A stretch of DNA of 64,000 nt from Phorcus lineatus (GCA_921293015.1 OV121094.1:3090764-3154763); one strand, 5' to 3'. Counted from the first letter of the stretch, positions 1-12,963 are shown. Translations and numbers: made by a program. Notes: a model not told the origin generated them from the letters alone.

Positions 1-1024
1 ATCAGAACTATTTTGATTTCTATATGCCAAGAATGAAATACGAAAATTTAAAGTGGCGCATTTGATATAGAGAAAAACGTAAATATAAATCACGATAATA
101 GGTTTGTAAATGTCATACCAAAATTAACCTGTGGTGATCATTAGGGTTACATACAATAAGCATCGAGATACAGCATATTTTCTGGAGTTGTTATTTGACA
201 TTTATCTACATGTACTCCCTAAAAAAATAGCTGTGAATATTCAAAGGAATACCAAATGTTGCATGCCTTTCAAGCAAGTCACCAAAGTAACCTACCGTTG
301 CTTAAAAGCTCGGCCCGCTCTTGTATATAAAAATCAATCTTTTATTAAGGTTATGAATTTCAAAAAATAATTATCATCCAGATTTTAAATTATGGATCCA
401 AACGGCAAGCATTGTAGAAACTAGAAGTTAGCTCATAATTAACAACTGTCTACTACGATGTTTTCTAAACACATGTTTTCTTCAGCATTCTTAATTTATT
501 TGCTTTTATGATTATTTACTGATCATTCAGAGACTGAACTCCTATTATAAACTTTGAGTTGAATCTAAATGTTGATTTAGAGCACTAGTTCGTCACAAAA
601 TGATAGAAAATAAAAAAGCTAATTTAGAGTTTGTGCCGTTTGCTGTGTGCGGTAGAGTTATCATTAAAGGAAATGGGTGTGTCACATACGTTCCAAATAA
701 GCTGATGCTTCATCGATTTTCTACGTGAGCGAATCGACAAATCAGAAAACATTGAAATAATAGCAGACTTTATAAAGAGAATGTAAACTCATTGATCGTG
801 AGATGGCCAAGACATTAGTCTAATCATGACACACAGACAGATTGCTTTAAGGATCTGTAGTTGTAAACAGTAGTGTTTATGTGTATTTCGCTCATCGATC
901 TCCATAGTCATCGTCAAGGTCTTGCATTCCATTCTGTTGGTCAACTGATAGCCGGACAATTTGCCTTTTTAAACGCGGTTTTAAAGGTCAAGCGAGTAAC
1001 GTCAAGCCTTCAGAAGATACTAAA
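1..1024. other. no gene seen
   Basis: AT-rich sequence upstream of the GPCR gene. The short open frame at 131-370 has no recognisable domain, no hydrophobic pattern and no convincing splice context, so I do not call it a gene. The GPCR promoter should lie here, but I see no clear TATA box at a plausible distance. Confidence 0.5.
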
Positions 1025-1948
1025 ATGAACGATAGTGTGAATAACAAACATTCGGCAGTACTGTTTGGCATAGGATTTACTTGTGATCTTGTCAACATCA
1101 TTGGGAATATCATCATTAGTGTAATTATCTACAAACAGAACAGGTTCCAGTCAATGCCCTCCAAACTTTTGCTGAACCAGGCCATTGCCGATGCGAGTGT
1201 TGGGATGGTGTCTTTTTTACATATTACAATTAACTCGGACAAGGATGTGGTCGCAATAGCACTACGAACACTTGTCTTCATCTTCTACTGCGTATCCATG
1301 CAAACCCTGGGTGCACAGTCACTGACGTTATGGTTTGCAATATGCTACCCTGTCAAATTCAAAACCCATAATACTGAGTGGAAGATATATGGCTTCATTG
1401 CTGGATCTTGGTTCTTGAATATCGCCGTTGCTTTGCTTTTGACAGTGGCTGATGAGTCGTACCACCACAATGAACACTTCCTCTTCGGATTCAATAGACA
1501 CTCTCTATCCGCACAATGGTACGAGATCCTCCGGTTCCTGATGATGTTCCTACCACCCGTGATAAGTGTTATCTCCTTCATCAAAGTGAGGATCTACAAA
1601 CACCAAGTAGTTGGTCCAACGTTTCAGTTGTCAGCGGTAACAAAACATCTCGTGGATCAATCCCTTAGCATCCTGCTTGTTTCCTCAATATACGTACTGG
1701 CTTTCCTGCTCCAGATCATTGGAGACCACTTCATACACCCGACTGCAGATTACGGGTACATGAGCTTCGTGATGACGTATTTGGTGTACATGCACCTTGT
1801 TCTGAAGCTGCCCATGTTTCTCATTCTCTTCAAGCCCTACCGGAAAGTGGTAAGACGACTCTGTTGTACATGTAGAAACCGCATACAAGTACAACCAGTT
1901 GGTGAGAGTGAACAAGCAGTCACCAACACAACCGGACTTCGTTTTTGA
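1025..1948 (+). CDS. rhodopsin-like (class A) G-protein-coupled receptor, single exon
   Basis: A 307-residue protein with seven hydrophobic segments at roughly 12-36, 46-70, 77-108, 121-142, 165-190, 212-235 and 245-272. TM1 has G-N (GNIIIS) and TM2 has L-x-x-x-A-x-A-D, as in class A receptors. The DRY position after TM3 reads AICYPVKF, TM6 lacks CWxP, and the TM7 NPxxY site reads KLPMFLILF, so the receptor is divergent. A Cys-rich stretch after TM7 (RRLCCTC) could be palmitoylated. The short N-terminus has an NDS glycosylation sequon. It should sit in the plasma membrane and signal through G proteins; the ligand cannot be told. Intronless receptors of this size are common in expanded invertebrate families. 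The ATG follows an A-rich context and no longer start is in frame. The frame is intact. Confidence 0.88.
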   Translation: MNDSVNNKHSAVLFGIGFTCDLVNIIGNIIISVIIYKQNRFQSMPSKLLLNQAIADASVGMVSFLHITINSDKDVVAIALRTLVFIFYCVSMQTLGAQSLTLWFAICYPVKFKTHNTEWKIYGFIAGSWFLNIAVALLLTVADESYHHNEHFLFGFNRHSLSAQWYEILRFLMMFLPPVISVISFIKVRIYKHQVVGPTFQLSAVTKHLVDQSLSILLVSSIYVLAFLLQIIGDHFIHPTADYGYMSFVMTYLVYMHLVLKLPMFLILFKPYRKVVRRLCCTCRNRIQVQPVGESEQAVTNTTGLRF

Positions 1949-2184
1949 ATTGTCATGTATTGACCATGTTTACACATGCTTGGTGCTGAATCTGCAGGAA
2001 AATATGTTTGTTAAAGACCTTAATTGACCGTTGCCTGATGTTTTGCCTAACAGAGGCTGCACTTTGCAATTATTGGGATCCCTTATCATTTCTCACAAGA
2101 CGTTTGCATGCCATAACGCGAACATCCATTCTTTGATAGCATATCTATTTTATTTTTAAACTAACAATCAGACCAAGCGTTAAC

Positions 2185-2190
2185 AATAAA
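2185..2190 (+). terminator. candidate polyadenylation signal of the GPCR gene
   Basis: AATAAA lies about 237 bases after the GPCR stop codon, a normal distance for a short 3' UTR. The motif occurs by chance in AT-rich DNA, so this is only a candidate. Confidence 0.35.
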
Positions 2191-4453
2191 CCAGTGCATG
2201 ATTTTCAGTGTGTAGGTATCTCGATTATATCTTGTTATGTAATTAAGACAAATGTTTCAAGTTTTCAAATGTTTTCGATACAGTATTTGTGTAAAACCCT
2301 TGCTTTAGTGATTTGATATTGGTTATGTTTTTGTGGAAAAATAATTACTGAATGATAAGAATAAAATGATATTTATTCTAACATAAATTTATTCTGTAGA
2401 CATTTAGCTTATCTGTCTTGAAAGGACCGACGGGTTTATGGTATAGCGTCAGTCTGTCAGTCCATTCGCAAACCTTTTTTCTTCTTCGACTTCTTCATAT
2501 GAACCAGTGACCCTGGCAAGTTGGCAAATGAGGATTAAATCATGTAGATATGGTGATTTAGTGATCCCTAATCTAGGTCATAGGGGCCATGCCCTGAAAA
2601 TTAATCTCAATCTTCTTCTCAAAGCATACAAAAGGTCTAGAAAACTGAAATCTTTTGTAGAGACTTCTTATGCAATTTGTGTATAATGTTGTAAAGGCAT
2701 AGGCAAAAGAAAGTTACCACTTATTGTAATGACGTTAATGAGACAATAAAAATACTTTTTGTTTGTTTGAGATAAATAAAGTACCTCTAATTAATCAACC
2801 ACTTCCCTAGATACTCAACAAGTTAACAGTTACATTGGCATAACCAGTTTAGCGCTTTAGAAATTCAAGGTGAGTAAGGGTCAATACATTTCAGACTCTA
2901 TTTTGATACTTTACAATTTCATTATAGATTTATAAAACTAAGAAAGGATTATGAACAATACGTTATAAAACACTATCTTAGCGAAAATTAAAAAAGAAGA
3001 CTGTTAAAGTATTAATGTTAAAGCTGCATCGTTTCTTAGACAAGCCATTTGAACGTTATGATCATTAGTAATCTGAAACTTTAAAGGATATTCCTGACTA
3101 ACGACATTGGCGATTTGTCAAAGTTTATGTCCATTGTTTATTGAGCAATCCCATAGCACTGATTCCTCCATAGTCATAGTCTCCTGGTATCAATGTGTAT
3201 AACGCAATAACGTCATACAGCAAAAGAAGTCTATCACGTCACTTAAATGCAACGTTTACGGTGGTCTGATGTAATCGGATGTGTTCTTATGCAGATAAAA
3301 GACCCTTGCTTTTACTGTCTTTGGCTCATCTAATATCCCTAATTCTGTGTGCATTCTGAACACATATGCCAAATGAAATTCACAAAGGATTTCAATTCTT
3401 CGAAGGCTGTCTTCCGTGGACATATTTTGTCAAATATCAAAGGTAACTCACGTTTCAATGGTGATAGTTTGTAGGTGTTTTACTATAATTGGGATGACGG
3501 TAATCGATTACGAGCAGTTGATTTCCGAATCACGTGACTTTGAACCACTGGTAAGATCACTTTATTCTTACCGTTTTTGCATTTTTCTCCAAAATTCTCT
3601 AAACTTTACTCATCACAAGTTTAACAGCACAATCTTAGGGTTTAGGAGTTTTAATTGTAATATGCACCGTCTCTGTTCATACTGGTTTTATTAGGGCCAC
3701 AGGGAACCCGTCCTAAAATTATTTAGTCTTCTTCTACAGAACCAAATAAAATAAATAAAGTGAGCCGACTCTTCTGCTAACGGGAATAATCAGAGATGTT
3801 ATACCTCAGTGACCCAAATACAGTAAAATATTAAAAACGCTTGAATGTTAATCTAACACAAAAGGAGTTACCAGAAATACATAAAATACAAATAGTGTAT
3901 CGTTAGGTTCATCACAAATGCCGGAGCATGTCATAGCAATGGCGTCACATCATTTTGAACGATTAAATCATCGTTCGCTATTCTTTGATTAAGCTAAAAT
4001 ATTTCAAGAGCTTTATAAAAGAATATGATTCATAAATTAGATAAAACCTTAATTTTGGAACACTGATTAAGATGAAAAAAAAAAGCCACTTCTACGTTGC
4101 CTTAAAATCATTTGCCAGCGTCACAAAGACTAACTAGGAACGTGATTGGATATTGGACCTCATTCCTTGCGTTAATTTCCATTAGTCACCAAAATATTTT
4201 CTCATATAAGATTAAAAAAAATATAAAAAGGCCCTGTGCTATTACAGAAATTTTGTCAGGAATAACATGAACTTAGAAAAAGAAAGATATATACATGTAT
4301 GTTCATTCATTTATATGGATCTATACATTTTGTTAATGTTTTAGATGTATTGGTAAATATTAGTTTATACATCTATAATAAATTTACAAAAGTATTCTTC
4401 TAGTTCTTTTCTAATGCATAAGTACTGCGACTGATTAATATTTAAAGCTATTT

Positions 4454-4486
4454 GGGGGGGTGGGGTTGAGGGGGGGGGGGGGGGGG
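4454..4486 (+). repeat. G-rich tract
   Basis: A run of seven G, then T, four G, a short break and 17 G in a row. The G-runs could fold as a G-quadruplex on the plus strand. Length is probably variable and prone to sequencing error. Confidence 0.8.
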
Positions 4487-5403
4487 TAGTGTCGGACATT
4501 ATATCAAAACTGTATACATTTAGTAACTATAAAAAAACGGTTGGAGAAGAGATCATAAAATCCTTTAAACTTGACCGCTCCAAAAATGTTTCATGGAAAT
4601 ATCTGTATTTTTTAATACAGATTTCATCTATATATAAAATATTTGGAAATGCAAACCAAAACACGTAACCTCAGACATATCCATAGATATAGAGATTTTA
4701 TTTCTAGAATATAAAATAATACAGAGTCTTTAATGAAGATAGAGGTTGACGACTACAAGATAGATAGAATAATAGATACGTTTTCTTCTACCACCACCAT
4801 ATCTAAGACAGAGTTTTAAATGAAGATAAAGGTTGACCAATACAAGATAGAATAATATATAATCTACGATAATATTTTCTAATATATTATCTAAAAAAAC
4901 CAATTATAAATGATAAAGCTGATGAGAATTCAATATACGAAAATTGAGGATAACATACGATTACCGAAATTATTTAGCTGTTTAAATAACATATCTCTAA
5001 CTCACATTTTCATAGGAAATGTTTAAACACAATGACTTTAAATGAAAAAATCACACGTATCTTTTACAAAACATTATCATGTTATCGACACTTACTGGGA
5101 ATAGTAACTAGAATGAAACACACTTCCGAATTGAAACACTCCTTGCTGAAATATTACAAACTGTAGACTTTGGTCAAATATGTAAATGCATATCTTTTTA
5201 CTTCAACTGTGAGTTACGGTAGACAAATAAATTCAAGCAAATAAGTCTTTCGTACAATCCCAAGTAACGTTCGGACATTTATTACTGTTACTTAATCAAT
5301 CTGTTTTTATTATCAAAGGCAATACAGAACATCAGCAAATCCAATCATTCAAAACCCTGTGCAGTTTACATATCCATCAAACATCTAACATTTAGAATCC
5401 AAT

Positions 5404-5507
5404 ACCTAGATTTTAGAAGCTCTCTTAGTGCTAAGATAGTCGTAAGTACCGTACATTAACATTGGCCTACGACTATCTTAACACTAAGAGAGCTTCGAAA
5501 ATTTAGG
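5404..5507. repeat. long near-perfect palindrome (MITE-like hairpin)
   Basis: Arms at about 5404-5444 and 5468-5507 are inverted copies with few mismatches around a loop of about 23 bases. The core of the left arm reads CTCTCTTAGTG followed by C-TAAGATAGTCGTA, and the right arm is its complement with one change in that core. The shape fits a fold-back MITE or the centre of a palindromic element. No flanking target duplication is obvious. Confidence 0.75.
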
Positions 5508-6418
5508 CCCAAATCGTTAAACCCGTTTTGAATTACAACAATGTTTCCTTATTCTTGGGGTTATATAATCTGTACTGTTAAACATGAGTATCAACTTAAC
5601 CCATCCCTGACCAAGAAGTAAGTCCTCAAGATAAGTACATGTGATGGATAGATACTGTGCATCTTAAAGGCACTTTTACTTTTGATTTTAGCAGGCTAAG
5701 TGAAAGGTCACCCTGACAATCACATTGTGAAAGTTAAGTTTATCAGTATTGGTGTCACCTTTTCCTTCGAAATTGAGCGAAACAGGTAAAAAGATGACCC
5801 CACTGAAACATTCCTCCAAAATAGAACTTGTAATGTTCCTGAATCAGAAGCAGATCCTTATTTATCTAACTAAAACATTTCTTTCAGGCTGTTGACTTTA
5901 CATAAAGTTATCTAACTAAAATGATGGCCGGAATTGGTATTTATTTCAGAGTTTCTTTCACTTAAAATTTCTTTCTTGTTTGGTTCATATTTCTTCAAAT
6001 GGAGAATCGTGATGGATACATAAAGCCAGGTTGGTTTTGAATTTCAATTGGAAAATTTGCTGAATTTGTATAATTCAAATATTGAATCGAATATTACGAT
6101 TTTTAAACGAGGGCGGGGGTACAGTAATTTACTTGACATGATTTCGGATTTATGTTTCATTTCCCAAATTTCGAAGTTTCCGCGTTCTTATTTACATCTT
6201 AAAGAAGTAAACATCAGTCAGTTTAACATGAGCTAAATCACTTATTCACAAGATATAATGACGGAGGTTAATCATTTCTACTTATCTAAACTAAATTGGA
6301 AAGCGATTTCTTTTATCGGTATATATCGTAAACCAGGATATATTCAAGGAGTTTCAAAATGTAAAGCTTCCCTATCAATAGTTCACCTTTCTGTGACAGC
6401 CCATACTGCATTACCGCA

Positions 6419-8124
6419 TCAGCATGTTGCCTCTTTTCTAAAAATGCATTTGATGACACACCAGAAGCTGAATACGATGTAGACAAAAAGCAGCATAAAG
6501 ACGGTGAACCCCCACTCCAAGGCGTTGTCGAGGAAATCGTATTTCCTGATGTAGTAGATGATGTCAACAATGGCATTGACGACGAGGATAACAGCCAAAA
6601 CAAAAGAGAACGTTGCCAACGTATATTTCAACAGCAAACCCACATTCTCCTTCAGCTTTGTACCCCATGAGAGGCTTGTCTCTTCATCTGATATGTAATT
6701 TGATTACGTTAATAAACACATTTTTTTGGATAAAAACTAAATTTATGTAAACATGCATGACCTTAATGAATATACATAATGGGCACACAATATCATATAT
6801 TTATATATATATTTATATGATTGAGGCATGTTCTTCGTTCATCTTACAACAGATAACCCTCTACATTAAACATCAGAACACTATATAACCATTTAACCAA
6901 GTTTTAGTGACAGAAATAAAAAGAGAGCGCTAACTTATGTCAGAAAGTATACTAGATGTAACATGTTATATGTTGTCTGTTTTAGAAGGACATTTACTAG
7001 AGGTCTAAAAAGAAAAATGTTTTTGGCAAATTTTCCCATGGTTATTAGTTCTAGTAACTAAACTTGACAAAATTTATTAACGACGTTTTAATGTCCATTA
7101 TTTATTGTTATGAGTAAATAGATCATATATAACCATGGACAGCCAGCTGTTTTTGTTTTTCCAAAGCGGCGCTTTACAATAACTCACTCACTCGTGATTA
7201 GGGATTAAAATAAATAGCCCTTGAGATGGTTAAAACAACGAAAATCCGAAGGCATGAAATATACACCTGGGAAAAAGTAACGCAACACTTGTGTTTTCTA
7301 TCACAGTCGTAAATAGCAGTTATATCATCCCTTTGAGAAGAATCTAATTCATTTAGCCAAGTGTTTGTTTGAGGTTAAACTATCTCTGAAAATATGAAAA
7401 GTTAAATTTGAAAATATCCCAAATTGTTTTCGATATCATTTTCAGAATAGGTTAAAAAAAAACAATGTTCGATTCAAACAGTTGGATGCCAACCTTTATT
7501 TGCTTAGATTGATAAATGAAGACAGGAAAACACGAAAGAAAATAATGATTTTGTCTTAACCAAATGAGCATTTATTGTTGCCGCATAAAATCTAGTCCTT
7601 TACTGAACAAGGAGACGAAGAGTCTGATGCCGTTTTGGTAATTCATTTGACAGAAGCGCTATGAATATATCCTGAGGCGTTCAACCAAAGGTCGAGATCA
7701 AGTTAAATGGTGTTGGAATTCCTTTTTCCAGGTGAATAAGGGATAGAGGGAGAGGACACACAAAACAAATGTTTAATAATAAAACTCTCATTTATACAAG
7801 GGGATCGACTAAAGCATTATAAGAAATGATATACCTTTTATTTGTTGGGGTGTATCTACTATGCCCTTCTGAAAATATTGGCGAATTTCAAAATTGTTAC
7901 CTGAAAGCAAAATCAAAAACACATGAAAACGACAGATTTTATAACGGTTATGGAACTTTAATTCTGTAGATGTATTAGAAGAACGGGTAACATCCAATCC
8001 AATTCACAAAAATATGAATATTTCGAAGGAATATGAATCATAAGGAGTGCTAAAATTAAGCAAATCTTCATTATGGTATCCAGACACACCGTAAGTCGAT
8101 ATTCGATATGGTCTGACTTTAGAA

Positions 8125-8222
<98 letters not shown>

Positions 8223-11200
8223 GAGAGACAGAGACAGACAGACAGACAGACAGACACACAGACACACAGACAGAAAGAGACAGACAAAGTGGGGCAAAGA
8301 CGGAATTGAAATTGATCTGACCAACTGACCATGTAATGATGGGCTAATCCATGGTGAAGGTCTGTTACCGAGGACCACACGGCTTGACCTTGTCCATGCA
8401 CTCCATGGAGCGTGCTCCCTGAAATATACTTTTAAACAGTAGGAATCCAATCCCGGCGGCATTCTGTTAAATGTCAATGGCATGTGAGAATCGAAAAGTA
8501 TATTAATACACACAGCCCAATAAGGAAGAAGACATTGATCCCCAGATTATTCGTGGAGTCATCATTATAATTGCAGGAACAGACCCAGCACTGTTCACAC
8601 ATTCTCAACATTTGTTCATCGACGAATTTTCACAGAACTTCCACCCCTGCGCCCCTTCTCTTAAGAATCAAGGAAACACGTTTCTGAATAAATTTTTTAT
8701 AATCTATTTACTTAAAAGAGAGTATTTGTCGCATTTCTCATTGTTGACAAACAGCGCTACAGTGTTAACCATCTCACCTTGCAGGCTGTAAACCGGAAGA
8801 GACTGAGTGCTCGGACTTCTAGTCCTAGACTCCTTGTAACATCTACGGCTTTCTTCTGTTCCAACCTCCGCCTTTTGCTGTTGTTGCTGAAATTATCATG
8901 ATTATTTATCAACAATGTTTTTCCGATTACTTTATCATCGGGTCCAATCCCGGCCCTTTGCTGTGGTTGCTAAAATAATAATGACTATTTATCCGAAAGA
9001 ATGACCGAAATCTTGGCATTATTTTCATCGAATACAATCATAATAGACATTGTCTCTCTGAATTTTGATTTATATATAGTTTTGCTAATAAAAGAATTAC
9101 ATTTAATTCATATATAGTGGTTGAAGAATTGTAAAATTTTGATTTGTCTTACATATGTTAAATTATAGTTTCACTTTTCAGTAATTATATTATTTGTCAA
9201 TTCAAATAGCTTATGTCTAACCTGCTCCTGTTTAGGGGCTTCGGATCTTGGTTTGATCTCGTCAGCTGAAAAGAAAGAGCGCAGTTTGTTGACAGATACA
9301 ATTCATTGACAAGATGTGTTTATTTTAGTTCACTTTCATTCATATGTGCATTTAGCAATAGGGAAAGACTGGTGGAAGGACAAGAACTTTTTCCTCCATT
9401 CAGCAAATAACCACAAAGAAAAAACATCACATCAAAAGCATGCTTGAAAATAATTTTGACAGATATTTCTGTTTAATATTTCAATATATTTCAAACTATT
9501 TTCAAACTCATTTGAAGGCTCAATAAGGCAAACGAGATTCCGTTAATAAAACAGTTTATAAAACTTATAAATATTCTGGAATGAGGCACTTACCTTCATC
9601 TCGGTGTGCTGGTAAATACGGATCATCCTTAACGGATTTCTTGAGTCCGATACAGCTCTGCAAGAGTTGTTTGCCTTTCTTGCAGCCATCCTGTAAGTGT
9701 AAATATATTCCTGTTCATGGCGGCAGATGAATTAGTTCTTGTTAAGTCTGGGAATGATCACTCCTAAATGTGTGTGTTACCATGGGTTATACCATTATCT
9801 TAAACGTAACCATACAGATGATGTTACTTTTTACCTTAAGAAATGGTCATATCAAGTTCAATAAGTTATGAATACAACTGAAATCGATTCCCTTGAAAAC
9901 ATTAACGGACTATACTTTCCGTTATAATTCAAATATCTCATTGAATCGAGCATACAGGCCAATATCACTAGGATCACAACATTTAAGCGGCCGTTGCACG
10001 TTTTTTGAAACATTGATTTCTTTGAATTTTCAAAATGTTTATGCCAAATGCGCTTTCTTTAGAAGGTCACAATATCATATTTCTCGACTGGACCGTCCGT
10101 AGAGGATATAATAAAAAATAAATCGAAAATCACTGAAGGGAACCTTTGCAATTAAAGGTAGAAAAATTTATTCTTATAGCTTTACCGATCATGGTACGTC
10201 GTTTTAAAACTGCTTCTTTGATAAAACAAAATTTCAATTATAGAAACTGATTTGTGTGAGATCTACAAAAAACGTGCTACTGTCACTTTGATATTAAACT
10301 TAACATAATAAGATATTTCACACCTACCTTCACATACTTTGCTGCCTTCTTCGCCTTCTTTCCCTTTGTACCTACCAAACACAATACCACACAATCAAAC
10401 CGACTATCATGATACACACTAACAAACACAATACCACACAATCAAACCGACCATCATGATACAAACTAACATGCTATTCAACGTTAAATCATCAGGACCA
10501 TATCAATTACTGAGATACTCATGATATGTTCAAAATATAAGGCGACTCTCGTAACTATCTCAAATTTTCAGAGCGTTCCTTTCACATATCTAACACTTAT
10601 ATAAAAGCTTTCCATAAAAGTTGTAAATTCGAAAATACAAAATTGGCAAAACATTCCTAACAAATATCTGAAGCATTTGATATCTTACATAAACAAAGAA
10701 TAGAAGTGAATCCTCACGTCTTTATGAAAACATAAAAATGCATTCCAATGACCCTAGACCCTACTGAAAAGAGTATTTCTATCCACATTATGTACGATTT
10801 CAACTTATTATGCTCCGCTTATTGATATATGGCTTGGTCTTTGCTAATTTTAACTATGAAATTATTATTTCAAAGCTGATATTAGAATATCGAAGAGGTA
10901 CACATCAATGCATTCGTTTGTACGATATGTGCAGTGCCAAGAGGATTCGTCTTTATATTTCATTGACCTTTTAATTTCATTGATTGGAAGATAAAATTCT
11001 CTAAAGATAGCAAGATGGCATATGTTCTTGAAGAAGTCAAGGCAATGGTTTTCTCTTGTGATACACACGACACCAACATTATTATATCAACGAGTGGAGC
11101 AAAACTCTATCTGAATATCTCAATTTATAAGTTTTGTGCATATAACGAGACTTGGTATTGATTAGAATCGACACATGTTCTGTTGGTTATTTGATGAAAT

Positions 11201-12484
11201 CCTTTTGTTACTGTTATACAAAATTCTTATCATATTTTCACTCACCATCGTGTTGTCATTAGATAACCAAGCCAATTTATGACATCAAACAGGAATTTTT
11301 ACGGTTCAGTCCCATAATACAGAATTCCCAAAAGACAGAATTCCCAAAAGACAGAATCAATAACAACATTAATTAACTGAGCAATGCTGACCACCCCTCA
11401 TTAATCAATGGACTGTTCTAGTATCGACATAATTTGAATTAGACTCATATTTAGTCTATGAAATATTTACTGTACCTTCATCCATTATATTTGTTTTCGG
11501 GCTCCTAAATTGTATTTGCAGTCAAATCTAGACTTGCTGAATTAGGACTTAGGTATTAAAGGCTTCTAATTATACACAGTCATGTAACAAGATTAGATCT
11601 GAATGAAAGTCAAACTACCTTGTTTTGAGAAAAAAAGGAAATACATTGGTAACAGTTTGGACAATTAAGGTTGACGAATTAAATTCATACTTGCTTGCTG
11701 GTGTCTTATTTCTACAAAATTTGCTGAATCTCTTTCATTTCAAATCCTATCACTATTACAGGACATGTTACACATTGTAGAGGGTGTTTTTTTTATCAAT
11801 GAAACATGCTATGTTAACATAAATGATCTCTAATTATAAGCATCATTTGATTATATCTTTTTATTATTTCAATTTATACAAATTTTGCGATTTTGTGATT
11901 TCTTCCTAAAATAGCCTTTTTAAAACAAGTAATTCACAAAAAAATTTAATTGGGCAGAAAGTGCTTCCAATTTTGAAAATAACCCATATATGTGTTAACA
12001 GAGACCCTATGTGAATTGAATAAAATGGTGCTTCATGTTATAAAGTTTATTTATATGTTATTATCATCCATCGAGTGAAAAAAACAACTGTTGTATCTTA
12101 ATGGTGTCTTTTGTGAATTCTGTCTTTATTTATCTTTGGGCCGTTCCAATATTTTTAAAGGGTAAAGCCCACTTTACACAAGACTAGTCAACCATGAAAA
12201 GTGTTGTTTTAAGCTTTCTGTCTTTTGGGAATTCTGTCTTATGGGACGATACCATTTTGACTATGAACATTTATGATGTGTTAATTACGATACCCCTTAT
12301 TTTTAGTCTACGCTGTGGACTGAAAGTGCATTTATTTCACTGAAAGGGTACAAAATTCTGCTGGCCACCACATAACCAACTACAAAAAGGATTATTTAGT
12401 CAGTAGAATCATCTTCTAAAAAGAAAATAGGTTATAAACAGATAGATTTTAAATGATCTTACCCATAGCCTGTCAATCTTTAAT
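6419..12484 (-). CDS. gene 1: spliced gene for a basic protein with two C-terminal transmembrane segments, function unknown
   Basis: Six exons with GT-AG borders and matching phases: 12484-12463 (start codon 12466-12464), 10371-10328, 9690-9594, 9265-9222, 8886-8778, 6687-6419 including TGA. The product is 188 residues. The N-terminus is lysine-rich (MGTKGKKAKKAAKYVKDGCK), residues 1-45 are basic with several Cys, and the middle is polar with a run of Gln. Two hydrophobic segments lie at about 117-137 and 150-176, separated by a short charged turn, and a Cys/Lys-rich tail follows. That predicts a membrane hairpin with both ends on one side. I recognise no family. The first coding exon is only 22 bases and carries ATG plus one G. 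All five joins keep frame, which supports the model strongly; an extra in-phase exon cannot be excluded, and any 5' UTR exons are unplaced. Confidence 0.7.
7160..7210 (-). repeat. possible SINE core fragment
   Basis: Read on the minus strand this has GAGTGAGTGAGTT followed by a stretch ending GCCGCTTT, resembling the start of the insertion at 29846. Such GTGAGTGAG-headed repeats are abundant in molluscan genomes. The match is short, so the call is weak. Confidence 0.3.
8129..8286 (+). repeat. (GA)n microsatellite grading into (ACAG)n and (ACAC)n
   Basis: About 80 bases of GA repeat, then CAGA/CACA units. It lies in the last intron of gene 1. The Ser/Leu-rich and Arg/Glu-rich open frames that cross it on both strands are products of the repeat. 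Confidence 0.97.
8860..8995 (-). repeat. tandem duplication of the 5' edge of gene 1 exon 5
   Basis: Segment 8860-8913 covers the acceptor and first codons of exon 5 (the Gln run). A diverged copy lies next to it at 8943-8995. In the copy the acceptor AG is still present on the minus strand, but the exon copy has no donor. Confidence 0.7.
10377..10470 (+). repeat. 47-base tandem repeat, two copies
   Basis: Units 10377-10423 and 10424-10470 differ at two or three positions. They lie in a gene 1 intron, starting six bases from exon 2. Confidence 0.95.
11311..12245. mobile_element. MITE-like element with about 30-base terminal inverted repeats
   Basis: The left end 11311-11340 (starts CCCATAATACAGAATTCCC) and the right end 12216-12245 are inverted copies with one mismatch; the left repeat is partly doubled. 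There is no coding frame inside the roughly 935 bases. A third, partial copy of the motif lies near 12104-12124. No clear target duplication is seen, so superfamily is open. It sits in the first intron of gene 1. Confidence 0.6.
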
Positions 12485-12963
12485 CTGAAACAAAACAAAT
12501 TTATTTGAATATATGTTACTTTATTACCAAAAAAATTACAAATCAAAGAGTCACGTTTTTATTCTTTGCCATTGAGATAAAAATTTCTTTGTCATCGACA
12601 CAATATATCATCGTTACGTGATTTAAAATGACATACGCCATGTGTCGTTTATATGTTTACATATAAAGATATCATCGTGCCGTCAATGAAATTATGTATA
12701 TAACTACTGACATATTCCTATCAAATCGTAACGTAAGATAAGGCCGCGATTTTGAATAATATTTACATTAATACTAGGTATAAGGAAGGTCCATCACAAC
12801 CAATCCATAGTTTTTGTTGTTATCGGATTTAGATAAGTTTCCAAAATTAAAGTTCTTGGCGCGCGCTGATGTTTTACATTGTGCGGTTTTCGATCATTTA
12901 CTACTTAACTTACTTCATTGGCACTATGCAGAAACAGTTATCAAATTTGACCGGATGGACATA

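Larger units (their letters stand above)
2191..6418. other. intergenic, no gene seen
   Basis: AT-rich DNA between the GPCR and the 3' end of gene 1. It holds a G-tract at 4454-4486 and a long hairpin at 5404-5507. The short open frames at 3416-3694, 6048-6236 and 6258-6482 show no domain or splice support. An AATAAA on the minus strand (plus positions 5940-5945) is a possible poly(A) signal for gene 1. Confidence 0.5.

Noticed and set aside
1345..1915. Minus-strand open frames over the GPCR
   Set aside because: Shadows of the receptor coding strand with no domain.
7958..8513. Minus-strand frames of 147 and 169 codons rich in Ser, Leu and Cys/Val, and a plus-strand Arg/Glu frame at 8073-8309
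   Set aside because: They are translations of the (GA)n/(ACAG)n microsatellite in a gene 1 intron.
8129..10470. CRISPR-like regular repeats
   Set aside because: Repeats are simple or two-copy tandems in a eukaryotic intron, with no spacer pattern.
11235..11280. Alternative start exon for gene 1 (ATG followed by GTGAGT)
   Set aside because: The ATG ends exactly at the donor, so the phase does not fit exon 2.
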